Shown here: one piece after another, positions 1-8,773 of the stretch
How positions within the stretch are numbered: the first letter of the stretch is position 1
Layout of the letters: every line of letters starts with the position of its first letter
From: a virus
DNA length: 53,506 nucleotides
IMG/VR virus record: IMGVR_UViG_3300044618_002464
Coordinates: 1 to 53,506 of that record
Direction: 5' to 3' (one strand)
Program-made: the position numbers and the translations under genes
Notes under the pieces: generated by a model
Seen by the model: the letters and a program-made list of their open reading frames with translations, nothing else
What the model was told of the DNA's origin: nothing
The model's database searches: none

Positions 1-127
1 TAAAAATACACTTCCGTCTGCATTTACTGTTATTTTGTTTGCTGTTTGTAAAGTAAACGGTGTACTGTTAGGAGATACAGAAGCACTATTATCAGGTATT
101 ATTGATAATAATGCAGTTGGATAACCT
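1..127. repeat. Terminal overlap, copy 1 (identical to 53380-53506)
   Basis: These 127 bases are identical to the last 127 of the window. The sheath gene is open straight through the join, so this is an overlap of a circular assembly rather than a separate repeat. A length of exactly 127 equals a common maximum assembler k-mer, which favours an assembly overlap over a true phage terminal repeat. Confidence 0.95.
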
Positions 128-714
128 GAAACAGGTTGAGCTGCTATCAATGCTTGTTCATAAAACCAATATGCCATTATACATATTGGTGCTGATTTAT
201 CTGGATCAGGTGCTTCAATTCCATTTAATCCATTCAGCAACATATCTTTACCTTGATTGCCAGAAGTTATAAACAGTGGATTACCATTTACAACCATAGT
301 CGCTACATTGTTGTTAATAAAAGCATTTCTAACAGTAGTATTCACAGTTTCTTGATTTAAAGAACCACTTAATGCCATACCGATTAATTTTGTAAATCCA
401 TATGGTATTAAATTCCATTGTAAAGTAGTTGTTGATCCATTATTAGTGATTGTATCTGGTGCTGGTAAAGTCCATGTGAAATAAATACCCATTTGACACT
501 GCAATCCTAATTTTCTTAAATATTGAATTGCTTGATTACCATTTGAAAATGAAGGTAATTTAACTGGTTGAAATAAATTAGGTTGATTATAACCACCACT
601 TGCTAACGATAATTTATTACCTTTGTTACCTTTACCAAATAATAAAACTTGTTTAGTAGGTGATTCTGCTGTTGGGCTTCCAATATAATTTGTTCTTGTA
701 TGTATAAATTGCAT
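1..714 (-). CDS. Contractile tail sheath protein, N-terminal part (gene continues at 53379-51844)
   Basis: This holds the first 238 codons of a 749-aa sheath protein. ATG is at 714-712, and the frame runs through base 1 into 53379 with no stop. The first residues, MQFIHTRTNYIGSPTAE, begin the N-terminal domain. Further on come segments on substrate-free beta structure and a DPDKSAP loop. The gene follows the 195-aa tail-completion gene after a 3-nt gap and precedes the tube gene, the usual sheath-tube order. The polymerised sheath surrounds the tube and contracts to drive it through the host envelope. Identification rests on size, position next to the tube and chaperone genes, and the sheath-like C-terminal half described at 51844-53379. 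Confidence 0.85.
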   Translation of the reverse strand, partial: MQFIHTRTNYIGSPTAESPTKQVLLFGKGNKGNKLSLASGGYNQPNLFQPVKLPSFSNGNQAIQYLRKLGLQCQMGIYFTWTLPAPDTITNNGSTTTLQWNLIPYGFTKLIGMALSGSLNQETVNTTVRNAFINNNVATMVVNGNPLFITSGNQGKDMLLNGLNGIEAPDPDKSAPICIMAYWFYEQALIAAQPVSGYPTALLSIIPDNSASVSPNSTPFTLQTANKITVNADGSVFL

Positions 715-717
715 TTT

Positions 718-1305
718 TTATTTTTCCTTTTTGTCGATTTCATCATTTAATAATTCAACATCAATAGATAATTTATCAACATGTTCATAAATTATATCAT
801 CTGGTGATTCAAGAGAATAACCATTTTGTTGTAATGTAGAATTATATATCATTAAATCTATTTTATAATCTATGGTTAATAATAACATAGGATCAGCATC
901 ATCATTGATTTTTGATCCATTAAAGTTAAACCTTTTACCAATCCACCACAGACCACCCATAAACTCTTTACAATAATTTTCCATTGATCTCTGTAGTATA
1001 ATTAGTTCTAGTAAATTTTGCAACTGGATAAAATCAAACATCAATTCTTTCCTTTGCTCTTTTAATGATAACCTGATTTCAAATTTTAATTCACCTCTAT
1101 TAGAAAAAGAAAAGCTATTGATATCTGATTTTATTGAATATACAAAAATACTAGGTCTTTGCATACTGTTTAAATCATCTTTGCTGTAAGTGTACTGTGC
1201 TGATTCAAAAGCCTTTTTAGTCCAATCATTATAATTGATAAAATATTCTATTATTAAGTTTGATAATCTTGATGTTGGTAAATTATTTTTTGGTAAATTC
1301 TTCAT
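718..1305 (-). CDS. Putative tail terminator / head-tail completion protein (195 aa)
   Basis: I do not recognise the sequence itself. It lies between the gpG/gpS-like completion protein and the sheath, where myoviruses of the Mu/P2 type usually encode a tail terminator or neck protein, and its length suits that role. Its ATG overlaps the stop of the upstream gene as TAATG, so the two are translationally coupled. The predicted protein is soluble and alpha/beta mixed, with no signal peptide or membrane segment. The function is inferred from position only. Confidence 0.5.
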   Translation of the reverse strand: MKNLPKNNLPTSRLSNLIIEYFINYNDWTKKAFESAQYTYSKDDLNSMQRPSIFVYSIKSDINSFSFSNRGELKFEIRLSLKEQRKELMFDFIQLQNLLELIILQRSMENYCKEFMGGLWWIGKRFNFNGSKINDDADPMLLLTIDYKIDLMIYNSTLQQNGYSLESPDDIIYEHVDKLSIDVELLNDEIDKKEK

Positions 1306-1772
1306 TATTTAAATTCTTTTTCTACTGCTGTTATTAATTCATTTACTAACCAGTCTATATCTTGATCATTTATTTCTTGAAAGTTTCTACCTGGTACAAC
1401 TTTGGGTCCTATTTTATTCCCACGAGGACTTATATAACCAGGTGTTGAAAAGCCAACTTGTAATTTATTGTATTTTGGGTCATTAAAACTTTCTTTTCTT
1501 GAAATAGTTATATCAACTGTAGTGTCGTTTATCGATAATTTTATTTCTTTTTGCCAGTTTGTTTTATCTGTCATTTCTGACTTTAAACTACCTAAATCAA
1601 CTAATGGCTCATTTCTTCCTTTATCTTTAACCACTTCACCTGCATTACTTTTCCAAAATTTATTACCATTGAATTCACCTTGATTTTCAAATCTTTCTTT
1701 TTCTATTACTGCTAACAATTCAGCAATTTTATTTTGTACAAATTCAATTATTTTAGCTTTAATTTGATTCAT
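1305..1772 (-). CDS. Virion morphogenesis / tail completion protein, gpG- or gpS-like (155 aa)
   Basis: The protein has an N-terminal helix (residues 1-30). A KGRNEPLVDLGSLK segment (about 52-65) and a C-terminal VPGRNFQEINDQDIDWLV segment follow. These resemble the 'N.PL.dtG.L' and 'PaRpFl.ls..D...i' patterns of phage virion morphogenesis and tail completion proteins (Mu gpG, P2 gpS). Such proteins join head and tail. It overlaps its upstream neighbour by 14 nt and shares TAATG with the downstream gene, so it belongs to a tightly coupled operon. Confidence 0.6.
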   Translation of the reverse strand: MNQIKAKIIEFVQNKIAELLAVIEKERFENQGEFNGNKFWKSNAGEVVKDKGRNEPLVDLGSLKSEMTDKTNWQKEIKLSINDTTVDITISRKESFNDPKYNKLQVGFSTPGYISPRGNKIGPKVVPGRNFQEINDQDIDWLVNELITAVEKEFK

Positions 1773-1971
1773 AATATGAATTAGATTTGTATTCAGATGT
1801 TGAATTATATGATTTAATATCTTGATTATCTTTTTTTATTTCAGTGTTGAAGTTTTCATAATTTGAATTAGAGTATAAAGTATTTTTTATTTGATGAATA
1901 ACAAATCTATTAAAAGATTTTCTATTAAAAATATATAAAACACCAATAGTTAACATTATTATAATTGCCAT
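1759..1971 (-). CDS. Small single-pass membrane protein in the head-tail operon (70 aa)
   Basis: The N-terminus (MAIIIMLTIGVLYIF, residues 1-15) is a hydrophobic segment followed by basic residues (NRKSFNRF), the pattern of an N-out/C-in membrane anchor. The C-terminal half is polar and rich in Asn, Ser and Tyr. It lies between the spike gene and the gpG-like gene, overlapping the latter by 14 nt. A membrane protein among neck genes is unusual. It could be a lysis-related protein or a small virion protein. Function unknown. Confidence 0.5.
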   Translation of the reverse strand: MAIIIMLTIGVLYIFNRKSFNRFVIHQIKNTLYSNSNYENFNTEIKKDNQDIKSYNSTSEYKSNSYYESN

Positions 1972-1972
1972 A

Positions 1973-2638
1973 TTATTTACCTTTTAATTCTTCAATCTTA
2001 TCTTGTATTTCTTTCATTATTTGATATGGTTGAAAATTCTTTGTTAATGCTAAATTTTTATTATTAGAAATATAAGGTTTATCTTTTGTTATATTAGTTG
2101 GCACTGGTGGCACTGTAAATGGCACTGCTATTGTTGCACTTGACCCAGTTCCAGTCTGAACACCTGTGTGTACATGAGCATTCAATGCTGTTGATAATAT
2201 TCCTAAATATTCATACAAATCTAATATATACTGTAATAAATCACTTATAACTTTATTTGTACTTTCACCCATCATTTGTGCTTCTGCTTTATATTCACTT
2301 TTTGCTACTTGCAGATAAACTCCATCATTTCCTGTTTTATTATACCAATGTTCAGAAAAAACAATAGTCTCACCTTCTTTTATTGAAAAGTTTTTATCAT
2401 TAATAGAATTTAATATACCAAATACTTTAGAATCTGTTTGACCATGCTGAGAAATAATACATAATTTATTTTTAGTTGGTATTGAAATTATTCCATAATT
2501 ATTTAATATCTGTACTGAATTTGGATAACCTAAAGTATTAGATGTTGATAATTTTGCAATAGTAAATCCAGTTTTTTCATCAAAGTATGCAGAATTTAAT
2601 AAAGCTATCTTAACTAAACCATTAATACTTTTTTCCAT
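1973..2638 (-). CDS. Baseplate central spike / puncturing protein, Mu gp45-like (221 aa)
   Basis: The N-terminal half has the OB-fold-like pattern of Mu gp45 and P2 gpV proteins: a GYPNSVQILNNYGIISIP segment (38-54), a G..DSKVFGIL strand and GETIVF (89-94). The region after it contains AHVHTGVQTG with an HxH at about 155-157. In known spikes, HxH near the tip binds iron. The protein would sit under the tail tube and pierce the outer host surface. It overlaps the portal stop by one nucleotide (TAATG coupling). It lies before the sheath rather than beside the hub and J genes, which is unusual. Confidence 0.65.
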   Translation of the reverse strand: MEKSINGLVKIALLNSAYFDEKTGFTIAKLSTSNTLGYPNSVQILNNYGIISIPTKNKLCIISQHGQTDSKVFGILNSINDKNFSIKEGETIVFSEHWYNKTGNDGVYLQVAKSEYKAEAQMMGESTNKVISDLLQYILDLYEYLGILSTALNAHVHTGVQTGTGSSATIAVPFTVPPVPTNITKDKPYISNNKNLALTKNFQPYQIMKEIQDKIEELKGK

Positions 2639-4212
2639 TATGATAATGCCTTGTGTTTTGTAAAGTTTGCTATAGTTTTATAATTTGTTGTTTTATCATG
2701 TCGTCTATTGTTAGGTTTATTAGATGTTTGACCTGTTTCATTTTGTGAATTACTATCATTGTCTGCATCATCATCATTTACTTTATTTGGTATTAAACTT
2801 TCTAATGCTGACTCTCTAATATCAATCATTTCACAGAATGAAGGTGTTTTTAATTTATAACCATTATCTTTTATTAGGTTTATCTTATCTAAATTCAATG
2901 CAATATCTTCTGATACATTGTAATTCTTAACGAATGTACCGAAATTATCTTGTTCTCTAAAATTTATCTGCAATTGTGGTTTAACATATTGAGCTATTAA
3001 ACATGATGATATCATTTGTACAATTGCTGTAATATTTCTACCTAATAAATCTTTTTGAGTTTCACCTAATCCATAACTACCATGAGAAGACATGCCAGAT
3101 ATTTGGTTTGGATACAATAAGGCCATTAATATTTCATAACTGTTATTGTTTAATAAATCCACCATTTCACTTAAATTAGCTGTACTTTCTATTTTTTCAA
3201 TCCAAATAGATTTACCTAACTGACCCTGTAAAGCAATATAGTTGCTTCCTGCTCCATTGTCAAACATTCCGACTTTTTTCATTATTGCATCTATACTTTG
3301 CAATGGAGTTAATCCTGTTGTTGTATTTTTATCATTGTTTTCTACAATAAAAACAGGTAAAGTCGAACCTCTTAATCTAGCAGCGTTTAAAATTATTTTT
3401 TCTAATTGACATCTTCTTATATAAAGATCATAAACTGCTCTTAACATACTTCTGCCATATGGTGAAGTAAATCCATCTATACCTTTATATGCAAAATGCA
3501 ATGATTTGTTTAATGGTAAAATTACTTCACCTATTGGCTGAGCCCAAAAAATCCGTAATGGATATGGTAAATCGCCTCTTGGTGCATATGGATTTGGTGT
3601 TGACATATTATTGAAATACATATTAGCAGACAGTATGTTCGCATTTGCACCCCATAAAGCATTAAAATAATATTGTCTAATTCCATTTTCTGTTAACATT
3701 CCATGTGGATCAACTTCAAACATTATTGATGTTGGCGGTCTAGGTTGAATGTCTTTTATAATGGTGTATATACCTCGTTTTACTGTATATGTTTTTTCAC
3801 CGACATAAAATCCAGCCCATAATGCTGTTAACATTTCTCTTATAATATCTGTTAATGGTCTATCTAATGAATCAATAGCAAATTTAATAAACTCTTCATA
3901 TTTTTTATTTTTATGTTCATACTTTCCAATTTCATTTAATACTAAATTATTAATAATTGTTAAAGCGGCTATAATAGGTGCTTGAGTAGTTGCCATCTTC
4001 TGAAATTCTAATATACTAACAGTTGATGGGTTTATAATTAAATTAGATGGTATTAAAGTTTGATAAGGTACAGAAGTTCCAATTAAATGATCTTTATTTT
4101 TTCCAAACATTGCAGAATTTTTTAATGCCTGTGAAGTATCAAAATTATTATAAGATTTATCAAATAAATCAGCACCATTTGCTTTTAAAAGTGCATCTGT
4201 TATATTGTTCAT
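2638..4212 (-). CDS. Portal protein (524 aa)
   Basis: This protein would form the dodecameric DNA entry channel at one head vertex, docking terminase during packaging and the neck afterwards. The stretch GIDGFTSPYGRSMLRAVYD (about 243-261), followed by a helix and 'GSTLPVFIVEN', resembles the 'G.pyG.s.Lr..y......k......a.e..G.P' pattern of SPP1/Mu-type portals (DUF935-like). Length is typical. The Asn/Asp-rich C-terminal tail (from about 485) is low complexity. It lies downstream of the major capsid gene, whereas most phages place it right after terminase. Confidence 0.75.
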   Translation of the reverse strand: MNNITDALLKANGADLFDKSYNNFDTSQALKNSAMFGKNKDHLIGTSVPYQTLIPSNLIINPSTVSILEFQKMATTQAPIIAALTIINNLVLNEIGKYEHKNKKYEEFIKFAIDSLDRPLTDIIREMLTALWAGFYVGEKTYTVKRGIYTIIKDIQPRPPTSIMFEVDPHGMLTENGIRQYYFNALWGANANILSANMYFNNMSTPNPYAPRGDLPYPLRIFWAQPIGEVILPLNKSLHFAYKGIDGFTSPYGRSMLRAVYDLYIRRCQLEKIILNAARLRGSTLPVFIVENNDKNTTTGLTPLQSIDAIMKKVGMFDNGAGSNYIALQGQLGKSIWIEKIESTANLSEMVDLLNNNSYEILMALLYPNQISGMSSHGSYGLGETQKDLLGRNITAIVQMISSCLIAQYVKPQLQINFREQDNFGTFVKNYNVSEDIALNLDKINLIKDNGYKLKTPSFCEMIDIRESALESLIPNKVNDDDADNDSNSQNETGQTSNKPNNRRHDKTTNYKTIANFTKHKALS

Positions 4213-4215
4213 AAA

Positions 4216-4863
4216 TTAATAATTTCCGTTATTATAAAATCCATTTAACCAGTTTTGCTGAGGATTTGTTAGTTGATTTTCACTATAATCATCGCCACCG
4301 AATGAACCAGTCATACCATATTCAGAAACTTCTCTGCTGATTCCGTTTTCAAGCAATGGTTTCAATCCATATAAATTATATTTATAATTTCCTGTTGATA
4401 GTTTTTCAACAATTCTTGTAAAAATCTGTTTATATTGATGTTGATAATAATCTGCAAATTGTAATAACTCGTGATCTCTATATTTTGTATTAATGGTAAC
4501 GAAAGATGAAATTATTTCATAAGCCCCCATATAAGTAAAACATTTTCTTAAAATGTTGTAAGTTTGAGGAGCAAAGTCTAATAACATCTTCCAATCACCA
4601 GAAATATTAGTTTTAGGATTATAAGCAATCAATTCTGGATCAGTTACATAAAAAGGTGATAAATCAAAAACAACCAAAGTAACACCATTTGCAACTAATT
4701 CATTTGCTAATGATATTGGTATTCCGTTGTCATCACTTGTATCATCTTCATTTACCTTTACTTTGTCTACACCAATTAAATTTTTTACATCATAGTAATT
4801 AATATATTGCTGTTTCGGTAAAGGTGATAAAGGTTGATTATCACCATTTTTATTTTGTTCCAA
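4216..4863 (-). CDS. Putative head completion / connector protein between capsid and portal (215 aa)
   Basis: I do not recognise the sequence. It sits between the major capsid gene (stop-start directly adjacent) and portal, a place often held by gp36-like or DUF1320-like head-tail adaptors. Residues 80-170 look mostly helical. The N-terminus is polar and the C-terminus is Gly/Asn-rich and probably flexible. Function is inferred from context only. Confidence 0.45.
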   Translation of the reverse strand: MEQNKNGDNQPLSPLPKQQYINYYDVKNLIGVDKVKVNEDDTSDDNGIPISLANELVANGVTLVVFDLSPFYVTDPELIAYNPKTNISGDWKMLLDFAPQTYNILRKCFTYMGAYEIISSFVTINTKYRDHELLQFADYYQHQYKQIFTRIVEKLSTGNYKYNLYGLKPLLENGISREVSEYGMTGSFGGDDYSENQLTNPQQNWLNGFYNNGNY

Positions 4864-6447
4864 TTAAGCAGCTCCACGATTGTATTGTGTATTTGCTCTT
4901 AATGCTTGATCAATTCTTCTCTTTTCTCTCATTTGTGAATAAGAATCAATATTGCTGTACAATCCTGAAATAATAAACACATTTTGAGGGTTGTAAATTG
5001 CCGGAGCACCTGCTAACGATACAATTAAGTTTATACGAGGACCACCATCTGAATTATTCCAGTTTCTTTCTGCAACATTCATGTATAAACCTTTTGTTTG
5101 TGCTAATTCACCACTTTCATCATTTCCTTGATAATTTCCATCATTTGGATTATAAGTCAATAGGAAGTTTCCAATAGGTCCATAAATATTAGGTAAATCC
5201 ATTAAAACATAAATAGTTCCAGTTGGTACATAATAATTTTGCTCATCATTATTCATTGTTCCATCTGCATATTGTCCTACCCAAACAGCATCATCAGGAT
5301 ATATTGGTATATTGTTCAATGGTGCATATAAATGACCAAGGTTAATACCAAGTTCTTTAATTTGATCAATACTTCTTTTAACATTTGGTAAAGCCATACC
5401 TGCTGTCATAGTTGCTTGAATTAATGATTGAATTGTTGGGTAATTCATAACATTTTGAAAATCCCCAGCATTCATAATAAAACCACGAATATACTGACGA
5501 TATTTTCTTAAATGAGGTAAATTAATAATATTTGCTAATGCTTTAATTGGGTTATAATATGGGTCAGGATTGTTATAATCACATAAACCAGTTGAACTGT
5601 CATAAGTTCCCATCGGTGATATTGCTAAATAATTTTCATCAGGAATACCCATTGCAATATTTTGATCACCCCATAAAAACTCATTATAAGCTAAAGCATT
5701 GTTTTTTAACACATTTCTTAATGTATCTGCTTGTGTTTTCATCATAATTGAGTTATATGTAATTTGTTGCACAACACCTCTTGATGAAAAGTTTTTAGAT
5801 CCCATTTTACGAATGTTTGTCAACAAAGCACCTTGTAATGTACAAATACCAGTCCATAAGGCTGATCTATAAACAACACCCGCTGTTGGTCTTGGTGAAA
5901 TTTGAGATATAATATTTTGATCATGTCCTGAATACGGCAATATACCAGATACACCACCAACAATATCAGCTTCTACTTCATACGCATTTACTGGGCTATC
6001 AGGTAAAATCATTCCTGCTAATGTTTGTGGATTTAAGTTTGATCCTACAATTTCAGAAACAATTCCTAATGATGCAAAGGTATTTGATGTTATTGGATTA
6101 CCTGAAACAGCATTACCATCTAATGCACCTTGACCATTTCCCTCAGAAAACTCTAAATTATTTCTAATTCTTTTTTCTTCTTTTTTTATAAATTTTTCTA
6201 ACACAGATCCAAATTCCAAGTTTTCACCTAATTGTATTTTACCAACTTGTTTAATTTGTTCTTTTAAATTATGTAAGCTTGATATTGGTTGACCTTTTGT
6301 ATTATCAACCATAGCAGTTACAACATCTACTATTGCATCAGTATTATAACCTTCTGCAAAACTAAGTGATCCTGGATTAAAATTATCAGGATAATTAGTT
6401 TGCTTGTTCATAGACAAAGCTCTTTGTATTTTGTTCATATTTGACAT
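4864..6447 (-). CDS. Major capsid protein (527 aa)
   Basis: This is an HK97-fold shell protein by context and pattern. It has a polar, charged N-terminal arm with basic stretches (KKEEKRIRNN) that may be a scaffold-like delta domain. After it comes 'MILPDSPVNAYEVEADIV' and 'SPRPTAGVVYRSALW', similar to the start of gpE-type capsid cores. Near the end are 'IPIYPDDAVWVG' and 'PRINLIVSLAGAPAIYNP', typical P-domain strands. It follows a decoration-like gene and precedes an adaptor and the portal. A cleavage site in the N-terminal arm is plausible but not visible to me. Confidence 0.8.
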   Translation of the reverse strand: MSNMNKIQRALSMNKQTNYPDNFNPGSLSFAEGYNTDAIVDVVTAMVDNTKGQPISSLHNLKEQIKQVGKIQLGENLEFGSVLEKFIKKEEKRIRNNLEFSEGNGQGALDGNAVSGNPITSNTFASLGIVSEIVGSNLNPQTLAGMILPDSPVNAYEVEADIVGGVSGILPYSGHDQNIISQISPRPTAGVVYRSALWTGICTLQGALLTNIRKMGSKNFSSRGVVQQITYNSIMMKTQADTLRNVLKNNALAYNEFLWGDQNIAMGIPDENYLAISPMGTYDSSTGLCDYNNPDPYYNPIKALANIINLPHLRKYRQYIRGFIMNAGDFQNVMNYPTIQSLIQATMTAGMALPNVKRSIDQIKELGINLGHLYAPLNNIPIYPDDAVWVGQYADGTMNNDEQNYYVPTGTIYVLMDLPNIYGPIGNFLLTYNPNDGNYQGNDESGELAQTKGLYMNVAERNWNNSDGGPRINLIVSLAGAPAIYNPQNVFIISGLYSNIDSYSQMREKRRIDQALRANTQYNRGAA

Positions 6448-6466
6448 TTTATATTATCCTTTTAAA

Positions 6467-7000
6467 TTAATAAATGATGGCGATTTCTGAACCACTGCTT
6501 GAATTCTGCATTGTAGTTCTTGTTATATCACCCGCATCAGCTAATGTTTTCATGTATGCACTAACAATTTGTTTATCTTTTTTTGGTGTTGATGGACCAT
6601 ATAAGAATTGTTCTCTTAAAATGTTATTACCTTTTTGCACCATTGCTTGATAACTTCCAACATATAAACCATCTTTTGGCAATATTGGAGCTGTTACCAT
6701 TGAATCATATAATACCATTTTACACCATACTTTCTGACCTGTATCAGTTGAATTTGGATCCCAGTTTATTAATGCACCTGCGATTTGTCCTGCATATGCT
6801 CCAGTTCCATCACCTGCTGATCTAGCCAACATACAACCTGAAAAATAACCAAGTTCAGTATTTGTTGGTAATTGCAGTTGAATGCTAGGTATTCCTGCAA
6901 CTGTTTGTGCTGAACCACTTAACATTATTTGTGTATTTAATCTAAAATAAGGATTTTCAAAACTTGCACCAAATAATTTTTGACCACTACATGGATTCAT
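6467..7000 (-). CDS. Putative head decoration protein (177 aa)
   Basis: It is encoded between the scaffold-like gene and the major capsid gene, where lambda-type phages encode the decoration protein gpD. The protein is beta-rich with many Gly, Ala and Ser residues. A segment around 55-75 (CMLARSAGDGTGAYAGQIAG) and 'GALINWDPN' recall the repeated 'a.ADgtg.aaGvl' pattern of such proteins. No signal peptide or enzyme motif is seen. It could also be a minor capsid protein. Confidence 0.5.
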   Translation of the reverse strand: MNPCSGQKLFGASFENPYFRLNTQIMLSGSAQTVAGIPSIQLQLPTNTELGYFSGCMLARSAGDGTGAYAGQIAGALINWDPNSTDTGQKVWCKMVLYDSMVTAPILPKDGLYVGSYQAMVQKGNNILREQFLYGPSTPKKDKQIVSAYMKTLADAGDITRTTMQNSSSGSEIAIIY

Positions 7001-7003
7001 ATA

Positions 7004-7321
7004 TTACTCCTTTGTTTTTACAATTTTGTCAATTTTTTCACTTAACTCTGTTACAGCTTTGTGATGCTCTTCTTGTTTTTTTGAATATTCAGCAAATTCC
7101 TGTTTAGTCATATACCTTTCTTCTTTGCTTTTTTCATGTTCTTCCATGTATTCAGCAAATTCTTTTTTGCGATCTTCTTTCTTTTTTTTCTTTGCCTCTT
7201 CTTCATCATCTTTTTTTTCTGTGTTTTCAGATTCGGAAGGAGTTGATTTTTCGCTAAACTGATAAGATTTACCTTGCAGTATTTCTACCAATATATCGCC
7301 ATTTTCTCTGAATTTATCCAT
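7004..7321 (-). CDS. Charged coiled-coil protein, candidate scaffold (105 aa)
   Basis: Nearly all of it beyond residue 25 is Glu/Lys-rich and predicted to form a continuous coiled coil (for example EEEAKKKKKEDRKKEFAEY). Small, highly charged helical proteins before the capsid gene are typical scaffolds. I prefer ATG at 7321, giving MDKFRENGDILVE, which begins just after the stop of the 460-aa gene. The longer reading from TTG at 7345 would overlap that gene by 20 nt. It may work with the 460-aa protein as a split protease/scaffold pair. Confidence 0.55.
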   Translation of the reverse strand: MDKFRENGDILVEILQGKSYQFSEKSTPSESENTEKKDDEEEAKKKKKEDRKKEFAEYMEEHEKSKEERYMTKQEFAEYSKKQEEHHKAVTELSEKIDKIVKTKE

Positions 7322-7325
7322 AATT

Positions 7326-8708
7326 TTATAATTCCTGTAATTCAATAGACATTTTTTGAATATTATCTTGACTAGCTTTTAACTCTTCAAGATACCCATG
7401 TAAATGAAAATCACTTGGATCGTTTTCTTCCATAGCTGACTGTTCACACTCTCTTAATTCTACTGCACAATATGTTTTTGCTAAATCTGGTGAGATTTGC
7501 AATAAATCTTTAATGTGTCTAATTTTATCTTCATAAATTTTCTCAATATCTGGTGTATTTTCCATTAACTCTAATGGTTGTAATGCTTTATTTGATTCTG
7601 TTTCTTCACTTTCCGTTTTATTGTTTGATGTTTGAGTTTCATTTTCAGAATAATAATCTTGCACTTGTTCAAAAAAATGTTTAAATTTTTCTTTTTTATG
7701 ATTATCTTGTTCAGATAAAGCAATTGGTGCAATTGAATATCCAAAATTTAAACCAATATCATGTGATTTAGTATGAGTATCTAACATAAAAATAACATCT
7801 GGACTTTTATCTATTAAATCAAAATAACTTGCACTTAATATTTTACCTGATTTGATCATTTTTTTTAATCTATAGTGATTTGGTATAATATTTTCAGATA
7901 ATTCTATTTTTCTTGATTCTAACTTTTTAATTTTTTCAGATAATTCTATTTTTTTACTAAGTTTTTCGTCTAATTGAATATTGGTTGCATGATTTTCATT
8001 TTCTGACAGATTTATTTCAGTATTTTCTTTTAATGATTCATTTACTGATTCAGTGTTTTCTTTACTTATATCATTTTTTTCATAAAATTCAGTTATATCA
8101 CTGTTTTTATTAAAAACATTTTTTATTTTTTGAGTTACATTGTTTATGTAACTTGAAACTTTTTCACTAAACACATAACCACCATGAATGACTGCACCAT
8201 TTTGTACATTTGAAATTTCTGAAATACTTCCATCATCTCTAGTTCCTAATGAAGTTGCTCTAATTAAATCATTTTCAAGTCTTGCTTTAGCTTCATTATC
8301 TTTTATAATACCTTTTATAAATAAAGTATTAACACCTTTGTATTTTTCAATCCATGTTAAACCTAGACTGTAACCAGATACATCTGTTGCACTTTTTTTG
8401 TGATCATATGCAACTGGAATTACTTCTGCATTTGCATAATCTTCTGTTTCATTAACATAACTTTTTAAATCTGCATACTTATGATTTACATATTTTTTAA
8501 TAAATTCATTTGTTTTATTTCTTGTGAATTCTAAAAATTCTAAATTCATATTTAATTGAGTTCCATGACTATCTTCTTTAGCTCCTTTTTCATAAGCTAA
8601 AATAATTGTAACGATAATGTCATGTCTTGCAAGGTCTCCAAAGTCTCTTTCATCTCTAGGGATTACTTTGCGATTATGTTTTATATATTGTTTTGGTGTA
8701 ATAGCCAT
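7326..8708 (-). CDS. Candidate prohead protease with scaffold-like C-terminus (460 aa)
   Basis: Its position between terminase and the scaffold/decoration/capsid genes is that of a prohead protease. Residues about 93-165 contain 'VIPVAYDHKKSATDVSGYSLG' (with a His), 'TLFIKGIIKDNEAKARLEND' and 'ATSLGTRDDGSISEIS'. This layout is like herpes-type (S21/U35) and P2 gpO-type capsid proteases, where His and Ser are catalytic. From about 190 the protein is Glu/Lys/Ser/Asn-rich and helical, as expected of a protease-scaffold fusion. The catalytic residues are not certain. It could instead be a large scaffold without protease activity. Confidence 0.5.
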   Translation of the reverse strand: MAITPKQYIKHNRKVIPRDERDFGDLARHDIIVTIILAYEKGAKEDSHGTQLNMNLEFLEFTRNKTNEFIKKYVNHKYADLKSYVNETEDYANAEVIPVAYDHKKSATDVSGYSLGLTWIEKYKGVNTLFIKGIIKDNEAKARLENDLIRATSLGTRDDGSISEISNVQNGAVIHGGYVFSEKVSSYINNVTQKIKNVFNKNSDITEFYEKNDISKENTESVNESLKENTEINLSENENHATNIQLDEKLSKKIELSEKIKKLESRKIELSENIIPNHYRLKKMIKSGKILSASYFDLIDKSPDVIFMLDTHTKSHDIGLNFGYSIAPIALSEQDNHKKEKFKHFFEQVQDYYSENETQTSNNKTESEETESNKALQPLELMENTPDIEKIYEDKIRHIKDLLQISPDLAKTYCAVELRECEQSAMEENDPSDFHLHGYLEELKASQDNIQKMSIELQEL

Positions 8709-8737
8709 ATTTTGTTATAAAAGTAATTAATAAAAGT

Positions 8738-8766
8738 AGTCTAAAAAATATTGTGAACATTGTCAA
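8738..8766 (-). promoter_or_regulatory. Candidate promoter for the capsid genes
   Basis: On the minus strand TTGACA (8766-8761) lies 17 bp before TAGACT (8743-8738), in the 65-bp gap between terminase large subunit and the 460-aa gene. The -35 is perfect and the -10 is weak. It could give capsid genes extra transcription over the terminase genes. Confidence 0.45.
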
Positions 8767-8773
8767 GTATATT

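Noticed and set aside
1-127. Direct terminal repeat of the virion DNA
   Set aside because: The length of exactly 127 equals a common assembler k-mer, and it lies in the middle of the sheath gene. An assembly overlap is more likely.
1468-1683. Plus-strand ORFs inside the late genes (for example 1468-1683, 5547-5747, 9573-9893, 38902-39156, 52202-52495)
   Set aside because: They lie wholly inside well-supported minus-strand genes, lack ribosome binding sites and have low-complexity translations typical of complement frames.
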